A stretch of DNA of 64,000 bases from Locusta migratoria. Its lineage: Eukaryota; Arthropoda; Insecta; Orthoptera; Acrididae. The stretch's first letter is position 1; every line of letters starts with the position of its first letter. The notes beneath the pieces were generated by a model. That model was not told where the DNA came from. It saw only the letters and a program-made list of their open reading frames with translations, and made no database searches. A program made the translations under genes and the position numbers. The stretch is taken from positions 757,221,006-757,285,005 of the forward strand of contig CM048745.1 of the NCBI GenBank assembly GCA_026315105.1. The letters run 5' to 3'. Below are positions 47,368 through 57,599 of the stretch, in pieces.

Positions 47368-48249
47368 TTACTTCAGGAGTCTGCTCCCTAAAAAAGGAGT
47401 ATGTGTCCTATTTTCAGTTGGCTTAATAAGTTTTGTCTTAAAAATGTTTCTAGGTAGTTCATACTCCTTCACAAAAATGCCACTTGGCCAGAAGTCTTCT
47501 TCGAGTAAAACAGTAAAATCCTTATCTGACACGCTTTCCTTAAAACTGTTATATGCAGAATGTTTTGTTCTAAGCTGATCATAGCTAAAATTCACAATAC
47601 CCCCATCTTTAATATAACTTTGTACTTGCTCCACTGTAATCTCATTGTCACACCGAGAGATAAAAATCCATTTCTTCTTCTCTACTGATTTAAGGCCACT
47701 TTTTGAGATATTAGATCCAATTACAACAGATTTCGTATTTTTACCTTTTCCTTGGGCTACGTCTGTTGTTTTTACAATCTGTACAGTATTTTTTGCAGAG
47801 GCATTTTCATGCACAAGAAGTGAACTGTAGAGAGAAGGTTTTAAGGAGTATGAATTGACATTTACTGTTTCAGTAGTATTTGATAGAACGATTGTGTTTT
47901 CAGATAACTCTGTCACTCTGATATCATCTTGTTTGTGTTTCTGTATCAATGGTTGCCTATTAGAACATTTGAAAGACTGTGTCCGAATAATCTCTTCCTC
48001 TTGATGGAGTTTTTGTTCTGGTAAACAAACCGCTTTTTCCTGGTTAAGTGACACTTTGTTCCCTAAATCCATTGAATTTTCAGAAACCATGTCGAGTTTC
48101 TTTTTCAGGATTACATTATCATTTATCACACCCTTAACTAAGTCTGCCAGCTTGTTGACAGTAGCAATTAGTTCTAAAATGCTTTGAATGTCAAAAACTT
48201 TTTTCACTAAAATATCTAGTCTCATTCCACACTCATTCCACATAGCCAT
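47368..48249 (-). CDS. LINE ORF1 protein, 293 codons, intact frame
   Basis: The frame opens at an ATG 270 bases past Atg7 exon 3 and reads without interruption. The N-terminal third (about residues 10-60: LDILVKKVFDIQSILELIAT, then NDNVILKKKLDMV) has heptad-like hydrophobic spacing suited to a coiled coil, as in LINE ORF1 RNA-binding proteins. The C-terminal part contains WIFISRCDNEITVEQVQSYI, which resembles an RNA-recognition-like segment of ORF1 proteins. Being intact while the second frame is broken, it is the best-preserved mobile-element frame here. Confidence 0.6.
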   Translation of the reverse strand: MAMWNECGMRLDILVKKVFDIQSILELIATVNKLADLVKGVINDNVILKKKLDMVSENSMDLGNKVSLNQEKAVCLPEQKLHQEEEIIRTQSFKCSNRQPLIQKHKQDDIRVTELSENTIVLSNTTETVNVNSYSLKPSLYSSLLVHENASAKNTVQIVKTTDVAQGKGKNTKSVVIGSNISKSGLKSVEKKKWIFISRCDNEITVEQVQSYIKDGGIVNFSYDQLRTKHSAYNSFKESVSDKDFTVLLEEDFWPSGIFVKEYELPRNIFKTKLIKPTENRTHTPFLGSRLLK

Positions 48250-48518
48250 CTCGATTTTTCGCCTAAAATAATCATAGACTCATAGTCATCATCAGAAATT
48301 TCCACACACTTTCAATGATACCATAAACAACAAAAACACCCATACTTTCATTCAAATTTATGACTGGCACTCAAGATCAGTAATACCATCCCAGTAAATG
48401 TTTAGCAGCAGGTAGCCTATCAAAGTTTGTTCTAACATTGGAAATCGGTTCAAACCCAGCACTAAGTTGTTGACTGTAGGACATACTCTGCTAAAGGATA
48501 CAGACACACTATATTTAC

Positions 48519-48632
48519 CTGATCTCCATTAAAGACACTGTTCAGTTTTCTTGGTGGACTAAGCAGCTTAATGGTTGGCAAGTTCATGGCTGGGAATGCA
48601 AACCAATAGTAGAAGTGGTACTTTTTTAAATC
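48519..48632 (-). CDS. Atg7: Atg7 coding exon 3 (residues 134-171)
   Basis: This 38-codon exon begins with DLKKYHFYYWFAFPA, one of the most recognisable blocks of the ATG7 N-terminal domain (DLKKYHFYYWFCYPA in human). It sits between a TTTTACAG acceptor and a GTAAAT donor, both phase 0. The donor is weaker than the GTAAGT donors at exons 2, 5 and 7. Intron 3 behind it is 9.4 kb and carries a nearly complete LINE in the same orientation, whose 5' end lies about 260 bases past this donor. Confidence 0.93.
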
Positions 48633-48842
48633 CTGTAAAAGGTTCACTTAGTTAGTACCCTTGACTTAAGTGTTGGTTAGAAAACAACTGTAATATATTA
48701 ATGAAAAATTTTGTCATTTTTTGGAAACGACAGAACGTCACTTTTATCCACCAGAGGAAAAGAGAATGAATGGAAACAGTTATTATACGTATTTAATATA
48801 ATGCAATCAATAAAGAAATTCTGGTTACATTAGAGCACTTAC

Positions 48843-49038
48843 AGCATATGTCAGCAAGATAAACCTGGAAAGCAAAGTAGGGTTTTTCAAAGCTTCTGTT
48901 GTGGTTATAGAAGACAGTAAATTTTGTCCATATTCTTCTAAAAGTTGCACTTTGTCGTATTCCTTGAATGACTCTAACGTGTTCTTATTTATAATCGTCC
49001 CGAGCATCGGCAGCGCAAGGGGTTGATCTTGAAAGTCG
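48843..49038 (-). CDS. Atg7: Atg7 coding exon 2 (residues 68-133)
   Basis: The exon runs from a pyrimidine-rich TATAG acceptor to a GTAAGT donor and reads open for 65 codons plus one base that completes codon 68. The segment NKNTLESFKEYDK..LL and the closing LLTYA match the ATG7 N-terminal domain (NTNTLESFKTADKKLLLE and LLLTFA in human, from memory). This domain holds the binding surfaces for the E2-like partners ATG3 and ATG10. The junction to exon 3 is phase 0, between the Ala and Asp of the conserved LLTFADLKKYHFYYW block. The intron to exon 1 is only 106 bases. Confidence 0.93.
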
Positions 49039-49144
49039 CTATACAAAAAAATTACGCTAGCGTAATTATTTACTGTTATCTAAGTATGTATCGTGTATAA
49101 GTGTCACTTAAATAATGGAAGGAATTTATGTATAAGTTACTCAC

Positions 49145-49347
49145 TGGTTAAACGAACTAAAATCAACATGGACAGAACACATAGCTGGAGGAGTGGTACA
49201 CGTATAACATCCCCATATTGATCGGGCATCTTCTTTCAGTTTGTCCACTTCAAGTTTAATCTGCGAAAGCTTGTGCCAAAATGTTGTATGCACGAATGAC
49301 TCAAAAGGTGCATATAACAAAACATCCCGGTCGTTTTCCTTACTCAT
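49145..49347 (-). CDS. Atg7: Atg7 coding exon 1 (autophagy E1-like enzyme, residues 1-67)
   Basis: ATG7 is the cytosolic E1-like enzyme that activates ATG8 and ATG12 and passes them to ATG3 and ATG10. This exon carries the start of its N-terminal domain: the stretch YAPFESF..TTFWHKLSQIKL aligns with the N terminus of animal ATG7 (APFSS..FWHELTQKKL in human, from memory). The start is the ATG at 49347-49345; the longer open frame upstream lacks an ATG and contains an in-frame TAA, so this start is well defined. The exon ends at a GTGAGT donor (49144-49139), leaving two bases of codon 68. Exons 2 and 3 follow within 850 bases, so the 5' end of the gene is compact, unlike the rest. Confidence 0.93.
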
Positions 49348-49800
49348 AATGCTTGTGATATTTCGACGTTGAAAAAGCAAGAAGAAGATGCTGATTTCTT
49401 AGCGAGAATAGTATGGTCTTTCGGCTTACACTGTCCAGTGCATTAGACGAATACAGTGATTACTTTACTTTCGACAAGCACCACATTGTTTCTAAACTCA
49501 AAACACTTCATGACAAGGGCACTGTGCACATAGGTATCCAGCGTCACACTACTTTCAACAATTGCCACTGTGTAATCAAAACACATCCAGTATTAACACT
49601 GTGCAGTGCGCATGTGACATTTGTTTCCAAATATCAATCGAAACGCTATCGATATAATACAAATTGACAGAAGTCGATGCCGTCTGTCGATTCTACCACG
49701 CCCTCTGCGAAGCCTTGTGGGCGCGTTTCTCGCGTAGCCTTGTAGTTACTAATTCGTTATTAATAGCGCAAGGGTAATGGAATGTAGTGTCAGAAAATCA
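49348..49800. promoter_or_regulatory. Atg7: Atg7 5' UTR and probable promoter region
   Basis: The 450 bases upstream of the Atg7 ATG contain no recognised gene. An 84-codon plus-strand frame (49413-49667) has no motif I know and is probably chance. The part at 49680-49745 is richer in CpG than its surroundings, as expected near a transcription start. An RTE LINE tail begins about 49800, which limits how far an intact upstream region can extend. The promoter assignment is inference from position. Confidence 0.4.
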
Positions 49801-50275
49801 GGAGACACTGAAATAATTAAATTAGAATGGCTATTAGAAGAAAAGCTATGTGCCTGAAGAAGCTAAATTTGTTGATATCGAATATTAGTTTATATGTTAG
49901 GAAGTCCTTTCTGAATGCATTTATCTGGAACGTAGCACTGTATGGAGGTCAGACGTGGATGACAAGGTGTTCAGACAAAAAGATGATAGAAGCTTTCGGA
50001 ATGTGGTGCTACAGGCGAATGATGAAGATTAGACTGGTATATCATGTAACTAATGTGGAGGTGCTCAAGAGAATTGGGGAGAAAAGGAGTTAGCGTTAGA
50101 AGGATGCGTGTGGGGTAAAAATCGTAAGAGGGAGACCGAGGGACGAATACAGTAACCAGATTCAAAAAGATGTAGGTTGCCGTTCGTATTCTCAGATGAA
50201 GAAGCTTGCACAGGACAGGATAGCATGGAGAGCTGCATCAAAACAGTCTGCGGACTGAAGACCAGAACGGCAACA
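49800..50275 (+). mobile_element. RTE LINE 3' end
   Basis: The frame 49827-50093 (RKSFLNAFIWNVALYGGQTW, KMIEAFGMWCYRRMMKI, VTNVEVLKRI) is the C-terminal part of RTE polyproteins, followed by VGCRSYSQMKKLAQDR-type sequence and GCATCAAAACAGTCTGCGGA then CTGAAGACC at the end. Truncated at its 5' side. Confidence 0.85.
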
Positions 50276-50879
50276 GCGCTCTATAGCAAGTGTCTGGTTA
50301 TGCACCACTGTAATACAGTACGTAAATATAAACACACAACATTGGTTCTTTCTGTTGTGTCCTCGGGATGCTGTAATAGAATCTGGTGGGTCCTTACTAA
50401 CAAGGATGTGGACAAGGTCTTGCAGCTGAAAGAAGTGATTAGTTCACATATACGTTTATTACAGATAAAAAGAATACTCAGATTTGGTGAGATTGTGATT
50501 TACAAATTCGTCCGCAGTATTAAACAGTCCTGCTATTTAATCCTACGAAGACATCTGGCAATAGTACTGTAAACAGCTGGCTCCTATGATGTACTGTTGA
50601 CTCGTTGTATTCCTGGGGCTGCCTCTTACTCTGCTATGCTGTCGTTGCTGTGGTACACCGGCACATCTAGGCCAGCTCCCTTCATCCTATTGGCCGGCGC
50701 GTGAAGCAGGCAGAGAGGTAACGAGACTGCAGACGCCTTCGGCAACTGAAGTATTGTGGAGCGACTTATCGCCGCCTCTTCAATCTGTGCGGCGACTTGC
50801 GTAGACCGCTGGCGTTGTGGCGAATAATGACGCCACTACACGTCCTCCTAAGAGAATGTTTTATCTAGTATAGCGGTAG
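50276..50879. other. Intergenic; G+C-richer patch at 50590-50850
   Basis: No coding motif. 50590-50850 is markedly richer in G+C and CpG than its flanks and might be an old LTR or a promoter-like sequence; no second copy was found. Confidence 0.35.
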
Positions 50880-51083
50880 ACATCAGGGAATCGTGAATTT
50901 GGCATTGGAGGGAAGTGTGTGGGGTAAATATCGCAGAGGGAGACCAAGAGACGCGTATAGTAAGCAGATTCAAGTGGATGTGGGTTGCCGTTCTTATGAG
51001 GAGATGAAAAGGCTTGCTCAGGATAGAGTAGGGTGGAGAGCTGCATCAAACCAGTCTCCGGACTGAAGACCATAACAACAACA
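50880..51083 (+). mobile_element. RTE LINE 3' end with (CAA)n tail
   Basis: The plus strand encodes LALEGSVWGKYRRGRPRDAY and SKQIQVDVGCRSYEEM followed by LAQDRVGWRAASNQ. It ends AGTCTCCGGACTGAAGACCA then TAACAACAACAACC, the characteristic tail of this LINE family. It is a 5'-truncated copy of about 200 bases. Confidence 0.88.
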
Positions 51084-51399
51084 ACCGGTAGGCAATAGAA
51101 TTTATATTTTCCAAGGTGTAGCTGAAATCAGCACAAACAAACACTGCTCATCAGTCTTACATTTTTTCCGCTATAAACAAAAGTATTTGCCCATTCGATA
51201 AAGTGATCCATATTTACTCCAATGCGAAATTCGTTTCATCGATATGTATTATTAGGTACAGCAATGCGAAAAATAAAACAATACTCCCACCAGCAACTGA
51301 GTAGTAGTAGTAGTCAGTGTGAGCAAAGGAGCTGCAGTTGCTGCTAAAGTTACAGTATTCTTAATGTTATACTGTACCTGTTTATTTTTTATTTATTTG

Positions 51400-52556
51400 T
51401 CCTTATAATTTATTTCAGTATGTATGTTGTACACAAGATATTGGACATAAAATTATATCTTTTGGATTTACAATTTGCAAAAGGTACACATGATAATTAA
51501 ATTTCAAAATTAACTAGATTTACATAATTAATAATTAGGAGATTGGTATACAGTGAATCTTTACAAACTTATTTCAATAATTACAAAATTAATTACATTA
51601 CCTCATGCATAAGATGCTCTGAGACAGAGTAAAAACAGCTTTCTAGTAGGCTGTCACAGACTTTTTGAAGTTTAGTAGGTCAGGAGAAGATCTGATGTGT
51701 CTGGGTAATCTGTTGTACAATTATGTACCTGCATGATATACACCTTTCTGGCACAACATTGTGTTGCAGTGATTAATGTGTATGTCATTGTTTGACCTTG
51801 TACTGTAATTAGGGAGAATGTTATTTTGCTGAACATGATTTTTTCTCCTCAGTAATTTTTTTTTTTTTTACAAGCATGACTATTTCCATAATGCACACAA
51901 CGGGAAGTGGTAGGATTACAGGTCCTTAAAGAAATAATTTTGAGTACATACCTCATTTTAGATAATTTTGAATTTAGGGCTGCAATATGAGTACTCCATC
52001 TGAGATTTTATTGAATGTAAATCCCAAGAAATTTTGTTTCAGAAGCAGCATTAATAATTTGGTTACCCACACATACTTTTGGTTGTACAAGATTTTTATT
52101 CTGATCTGTATGGAAAATTTTGAGTACTGTTTTCTGAGGATTTACTGTTACTTTATTTTTGCTAAACGATTCATCCACATAATTTGTGGTATCTTTTGCA
52201 GATGCAGTAAGATTTTCTTCATCATTTGCTTCAATCAGTAGACTGATGTCATCTGCAAACAGTACTGGCTTTGGACCCCTAATGTGCATTTGGAAATCAT
52301 TAATGAACACGAAGAAAAGAAATGGACCTAAAATTGAGCCCTGTGGAACGACATGACTCAGAATGCATGGTTCTGAAAGATGTGGGAGTTCATTTCCATC
52401 AATATGCTTTATTTCGGTTATCTGTGAGGGATTTTCCAAATATGATTTAATCCACTCTTTTGGAACACCTCTCACACCATAACGCTCAAGCTTTTTCAGG
52501 AGTAAAGAATGATCAATGACATTGAAAGATTTTGTAAGGTCTAAGAATAAACCCAA
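51400..52556 (-). mobile_element. CR1/Jockey-like LINE, 3' part (RT), half of an inverted copy
   Basis: Minus frame 52556-52008 encodes LFLDLTKSFNVIDHSLLLKK (motif A with Lys-Ser-Phe), ILSHVVPQGSILGPFLFFVF and PVLFADDISLLIEA with the catalytic FADD. The downstream part reads, with stops, to a 3' end near 51400 (KMRYVLKII, YNRLPRHIRSSPDLLNFKK). Just upstream the element changes strand. Confidence 0.82.
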
Positions 52557-52599
52557 GATTTTTTTAAGATTGTGTTTATTTCAAAAAATTAGACGTTGC

Positions 52600-53430
52600 T
52601 CTAGGACAACTGAAGACAATTGGGAAAACATTGGTACTCCATGGGATTTTAACATTGATTTTCTAAGCCAAAGCCCTCAGAGAGATAAGTTCTTAAATAT
52701 AATAAAGGCCTACAATCTGTTAATTCTCCAACCCATGTAACAAAAACTAGTGTCACTATGATTGACCAATTATATGTAAACATGGGGCATTACACCTCAG
52801 AAAACTTCAATACTGGCTATAGCAATCATTTATCGCAGGTATTATTTATATCTATGAAACACATTTCAGCCAGTGTAAAAAATATTACCTACAAAAAGAG
52901 CTAGTCAGAAAAATATTGAACACTTCCACTACCTAAGTAGTAAACTATCCTGGGCAATTGTTTATGAAATCCCTACCACAGATCAATTGATAGAAATGTT
53001 TTTAATACTTTCAGGCATAATTTTAATATAGCCTTCCCAAAAAAGATATTTCCAGAACAGATATGTTCAATAACTGGATTACACCATTCAGGTCTGTTGT
53101 AGAAGGAAGCGAGAACTCTTCATGCTCTCAAAAGCAAACAGCAATACTGATTTCCAGAATTATTTCAAAAAATACAAGTCATTTTTTAAGACAAGTAATA
53201 AAAGAAGCAAAAATTAAGGAAAATGACAAATATATTATGGCGTCATCAAACAAAACCAAAAAAAGTGGAAAGCTTTGCAGGATCTTATGGGTAATAAAAC
53301 AACCCAGAAAAATATTGAAATATTGTAGGATGGAGAAACTATCACACTCCCCAAGGCAGTTGCAAACTATTTTAATTCTTACTTTGCAATTATTGCTGAT
53401 ACACTAGTAAAAGAAAAATTCTGACACCCA
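52600..53430 (+). mobile_element. Inverted 5' portion of a CR1/Jockey-like LINE (endonuclease end and linker)
   Basis: The plus strand reads PWDFNIDFLSQSPQRDKFLN (endonuclease, GDFNID-type motif with the Gly changed), IIKAYNLL, then KKWKALQDLMGN and ANYFNSYFAIIADTLVKEKF, which is the linker that precedes the reverse transcriptase in this LINE group. It directly abuts the minus-strand reverse transcriptase ending at 52556. Confidence 0.72.
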
Positions 53431-53457
53431 CCCAATACAATATTAGAAGAACTTTCA

Positions 53458-53520
53458 CAGCCGGCCGCGATGGCCGAGCAGTCTGTGGTGCGCCAGTCTG
53501 CACAGCCACTATGAGAGTTA
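53458..53520 (+). repeat. SINE head fragment
   Basis: AGCCGGCCGCGATGGCCGAG and GTGGTGCGCCAGTCTGCACA are the 5' head of the same SINE as at 42081-42275; the rest is missing. Confidence 0.6.
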
Positions 53521-53674
53521 CAATCGTTTCACCACAAATAGTTCCTTCATCGTGACGACACTACTGCAAATCTACAAAATCTTGTTATCAATTATTCCGT
53601 TGTGATGGGCTCAAAAATTCTTGATCATCCTTTATGATCTTATAACGTATTATTTCTCCACATGATAATTTGAT

Positions 53675-53870
53675 GCCGCGGCAGAGTGGTCGAGCACATG
53701 AGGCACAAGGCTGTGATGCGCGAGGCCATTCACCTTCAGGGGTTCGAACGCCCCCTTGGGCATGGATATTTGTGCAGTCCTTGGTATTTGCTAGTTCATA
53801 AGTAGTTTGTAAGTCTAGGGACTGGTGACCCTGTAGTTAAGTCCCATAAGCTCTGGAAACATTTGAACAT
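53675..53870 (+). repeat. SINE of the common orthopteran type (full copy)
   Basis: GCCGCGGCAGAGTGGTCGAG (A box), GGGGTTCGAACGCCCCC (B box), GGGCATGGATATTTGTGCAG, CTAGGGACTGGTGACC, AAGTCCCATAAGCTCTGG and ACATTTGAAC follow in the order of the family copy at 42081-42275. Confidence 0.85.
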
Positions 53871-53879
53871 TATGAACTT

Positions 53880-56760
53880 TCACATACTGGAGTAAATAAT
53901 GTATCCATGTTTTTGAATCCAGGCTTCTCTTAAACTGATCTTTATTTCTAGTTAAATTTTTTATGCTTGATGGTAAATTATTGAAAATGTGTGTTCCTGA
54001 ACTAAATTAAGCACTTTTAGGTCATTGTGTAGATAACTTTTGTTCCTAGTACTATATATATGAACTGAACTGTTTGTTGAGAATAGGGATATATTATTTA
54101 TGATAAATTTCATTAAGGAATAAATATTCTGAGAGGCAGTAGTTAATATACCCAGTTCTTTGAAGAGGCTTCTACAGGATATCCGTGAATTTACTTCACA
54201 AATAATACATATTACACGCTTTTGAACTCTGAAAACTTTTGACTGACTTGATGAGTTACCCCAAAATATTATACCATATGACATTATGGAATGAAAATAA
54301 GCAAAGTATGCAAGCTTTTTTATTTTTATGTCTCCTGTATCTGATAACACTCGTATTGCAAATACAGATTTGTTAAGTCATTTCTGCAGTTCTGTGGTGT
54401 GCTCCTCCAAACTGAATTTATTGTCAAGCTGTTATCCCAGGAACTTAATACTGTCAACCTCTTCTATCTGCTGTTCTTCATACTTAATACATATGCTGGC
54501 AGGAAATCTCTTACATGTTCTGAACTGCATGTAGTGAGTATTTTCAAAGTTTAATGACAATTAGTTGGCTTTAAACCATTTATTAATGTTCATGAAAATA
54601 TCATTAGCAGACCTTTCTATACTTTTTATTGCAATACTTGTATCCGCTGCAAACAAAACGAACTCTGCTTCTGGTAGTGTAACTGATGAGAGCTCATTAA
54701 TGTACACTAGACAAAGCAATGGCTCTAAGATGGATCCTTGTGTGACACCACATGTAATTTCTTCCCAATCCGATGATGACTGTTGGCTTAATTCATTAGT
54801 CACTTGCACTGACACTCTTTGTTTCCTGTTAGTGAGGTACGACTTGAACCATTTGGCCCGTGACACCATAGAATTCTAATTTACTTAAAAGGGTGTTATG
54901 GTTCACACAATCAAATGCCTTTGACAAATGAATTAAGAAAAATTCTCACTGTAGGTGTAAATAGCCTTCTCAATATCAGAACCTTTCAGAAATCCAAACA
55001 GTGTTCTGGACAATATGTCATTAGCGGTCAGGTTGTTGAGAAGCTGCTTGTACATAACGTTTTCTAGAATTTTTGAGAATGTAGGCAAGATTGAAATAGG
55101 TCTTTAGTTTGATGGTATCTCTTTATTCCCTTTCTTGAATAGAGGTTTAATATCCACATATTTTAGCCAATCAGGAAATGTTATAATAGACTGATACACA
55201 AATAACTTAAAATTGTGCTAAATTCCCAAGAACACGCTTTATTAATTTTTTTTTGCTATTTCATTGTAACAACTAGAATGCTTTGTTTTTAAAGATTTTA
55301 TTATGGAAGTTATTTCTTGTGGTAAAGTGAGTGACATATTCATGTACCTGAAGTTATTTGTAAATGCTAGTTTCAAATATTCAAGGGCATTATTTACTGA
55401 CCCAGACAGTCCCATACTATCAATAACAGTTATAAAGTACTTGTTAAATAGATTTGCCACACTATGCCCATCAGTTACTAATGTCTCGTCTACTCTTAAT
55501 GCTACCTGGTGTTGTTCCTTTCTGGTTCTATCAGTCTCCTCTTTCACTATATCCCATATTGTCTTTATTTGGTTTCCTGATGTTGCTATCTTCTTTTCAT
55601 AGTACATTTGTTTAGATGCCTTAATAACTTTTTTAAATATTTTACAGCATTCCTTTTATTTAGCTAAATCATCATCATTGCAACTACTCTTGGCTGATAG
55701 ATACATTTTCCTTTTTGTCTGACATGAAATCTTTATTCCTTGTGTAATCCATGGTTTTATTATAGACTTTTGTCTAATTCGAATTACTTTTAGAGGAAAA
55801 CAGTTTTCAAACGTGATACTAACATTATTAATGAATATGTTATATTTTTCATTTATGCCATGAGCACTGTATACATTTTTCCAGTTTATGTCTTTGAGGA
55901 GTTTTTAAAATTTTCAATATTTGGTGGGTTGACTACTCTCCTGTATGTAGATTTTGCAGTCTTCGTAAACTGTTTAGAATCTATACCTAAAACAAAGATC
56001 TGCATATCATAATCTGATAGGCCATTTATTATTGGTTTTATGATATGATTTTGTTCCTTTGATTTGTCTAAAAAGTATTATCAATTGCAGTCCTAGAGGT
56101 TTTAGTTATACTAGTTGGAAAGTTTACTGTATGTATTATCAATTGCAGTCCTAGAGGTTTTAGTTATACTAGTTGGAAAGTTTACTGTATGAGTTAGGTT
56201 GAAAGATAAAGTTACTAACTGCAATAAATTTTTACTGGAGGACTGCATAAGAGAATCTGTATTAAATTCACCAGCAACCATGATTTCTTTATTTCTTTCT
56301 GTCAAATAACTCAGTAGAGCTTCTAGGTGATTTAGAAATAGATTATAATTTCCTGCAGGTGCTCGGTAAATAGTTACTATTATATAGCATCTGTTATGGA
56401 ACTCTACTTCTGATTCACAAGCTTCTAAATGCTGCTCTGGACAGACTTTATTTATATCAATATTCTTTAATTAATAGCAGTTTTTAATTAATGTGGCAAC
56501 TCTGCCTCCCTCCATATCTACTTTACAGAAGTGTGAAGCTAAGTTAAATCCTGGAATGTTTAAACTATCTATACCAGTGGCCACATGATGTGCAGAGAGG
56601 CAAATTATGTCAATTGGGTTAGAGGAATCTATTTCATCAATACAAATGAGTTGTTTATCAAGTTTATTTGTGAGTCCTGGAATATTTTGATGTAATAAAC
56701 ATAACTGATATTGCATACTAACGGTTTGACTAAGATTTACTGGCAGTTTCTGAGTACTTT
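53880..56760 (-). mobile_element. CR1/Jockey-like LINE, endonuclease to 3' end, decayed
   Basis: Minus frames: endonuclease 56716-56471 (LCLLHQNIPGLTNKLDKQLI, IDIICLSAHHV), 56305-56111 (IMVAGEFNTD), linker 55607-55242 (IKTIWDIVKEE, LFNKYFITVIDSM), reverse transcriptase 54869-54561 (WFKSYLTNRKQRVSV, TQGSILEPLLCLVYINEL, with FAADTS for the usual FADD) and C-terminal 54350-53961 (FHSIMSYGIIFWGNSS). Motif A lies in the frameshifted part near 54920. A 58-bp duplication sits in the endonuclease. Confidence 0.85.
56076..56191. repeat. 58-bp perfect tandem duplication
   Basis: TATTATCAATTGCAGTCCTA to GTTTACTGTATG occurs at 56076-56133 and again at 56134-56191 without differences. It shifts the endonuclease frame of the LINE, since 58 is not a multiple of three. 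Confidence 0.95.
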
Positions 56761-57599
56761 CTGTTAAACATTGTTTGCTAAAATCTATCTCCTATTTATC
56801 TGTTTTTTGTTTTTTTTTTTTTTTTTTTCCAAACTCATGGTGTCTTCCAAGCTCTCTCAAAACTCTTTTTTGAAAGTAACTTCTTCTACAAGAGTATTGA
56901 AATCACTTCTTATACAATACAATCACTTGCTGTTCCAGTAGACTTAGACGTCCGTTGGTGTAGCCAGAGATGTGGTTCCTCTCGGTCGGCTGGTACGTCG
57001 GTCGCCGGTCTTCACGTACAGCGGCTTCGGCGTAATCTTCGCGTGTCTCTGCTAGAGCGATTGCCATTAGCAGCGGAACGAAGACTGGCTCTGTCCTCAG
57101 AAGGCCGAGCCTACATAGCAAGCTGGAGCCAATAGGAACCCGGCATAGGAATCCGTGTGTGTCATATGTAGCGGCGACCTCTGCAAGGAAAGGTTCCTAT
57201 TAATCGATTGGAATCGTCTGCGTCTTTACCTGATGTCGTCGGCTGTTTTGCTGTTGGTTTGTTTCCCCTACAGCGTTGCCGTTATGCGGTGCTGCCTGCC
57301 ATTCAGGGCAACCTGAAGGCAAACAGTAGAGACACTAAATTTTTACTCTCCACATTTTGTTTGACACATATACAAGTTCCACCATGGTTTGACTTTAATC
57401 AGCAAAAGCTGCTTACAAGGGTAAAATCTATTATTTTTAAACTATGAAAATACTCATTGTAAAACATAATCATGTATACATTACAGGCCACTGATGATGC
57501 CTTCCAAATAAAGGCGAAATGCATATGACAGTGAAATATTTTATTAAATCAGTTGCATAGACAGATAACTGAAATACCTACACTATAATATTATGAAAA
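56761..57599. other. G+C-rich patch and repeat end between LINE copies
   Basis: A T run lies at 56812-56828. 56930-57220 is rich in CpG and may be the 5' untranslated region of one of the LINEs. 57491-57519 holds a CTGATGA-hairpin-GAAA motif. No coding motif was recognised. Confidence 0.4.

Larger units (their letters stand above)
43450..48260 (-). mobile_element. CR1/Jockey-like LINE, near full length, in sense orientation within Atg7 intron 3
   Basis: Minus frames in order: ORF1 48249-47368 (293 codons, coiled-coil-forming N terminus), endonuclease 47218-46547 (AHKGGGVAVYVRD, LRIYRSPNGSFP, DHVITDI), linker 46441-46085, reverse transcriptase 46091-45203 (FRPISLTSVFSKLIEKFL, DFQHGFRQGRSTISA, LFLDLSKAFDRVNH, then GSHLGPHLYIYYVN and MYADDTSGL, with the YADD catalytic pair) and a C-terminal segment 44966-44460. 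The 3' untranslated region holds a 381-bp tandem duplication. Frameshifts, a T run (46466-46494), an A run (45103-45129) and a small insertion at 45152-45212 break the polyprotein. Confidence 0.87.

Noticed and set aside
49348..49380. Longer N terminus for Atg7
   Set aside because: The upstream extension begins at TTG, not ATG, and an in-frame TAA lies just before it.
49413..49667. Divergent gene upstream of Atg7
   Set aside because: The 84-codon frame has no recognisable domain and no further exon could be placed.
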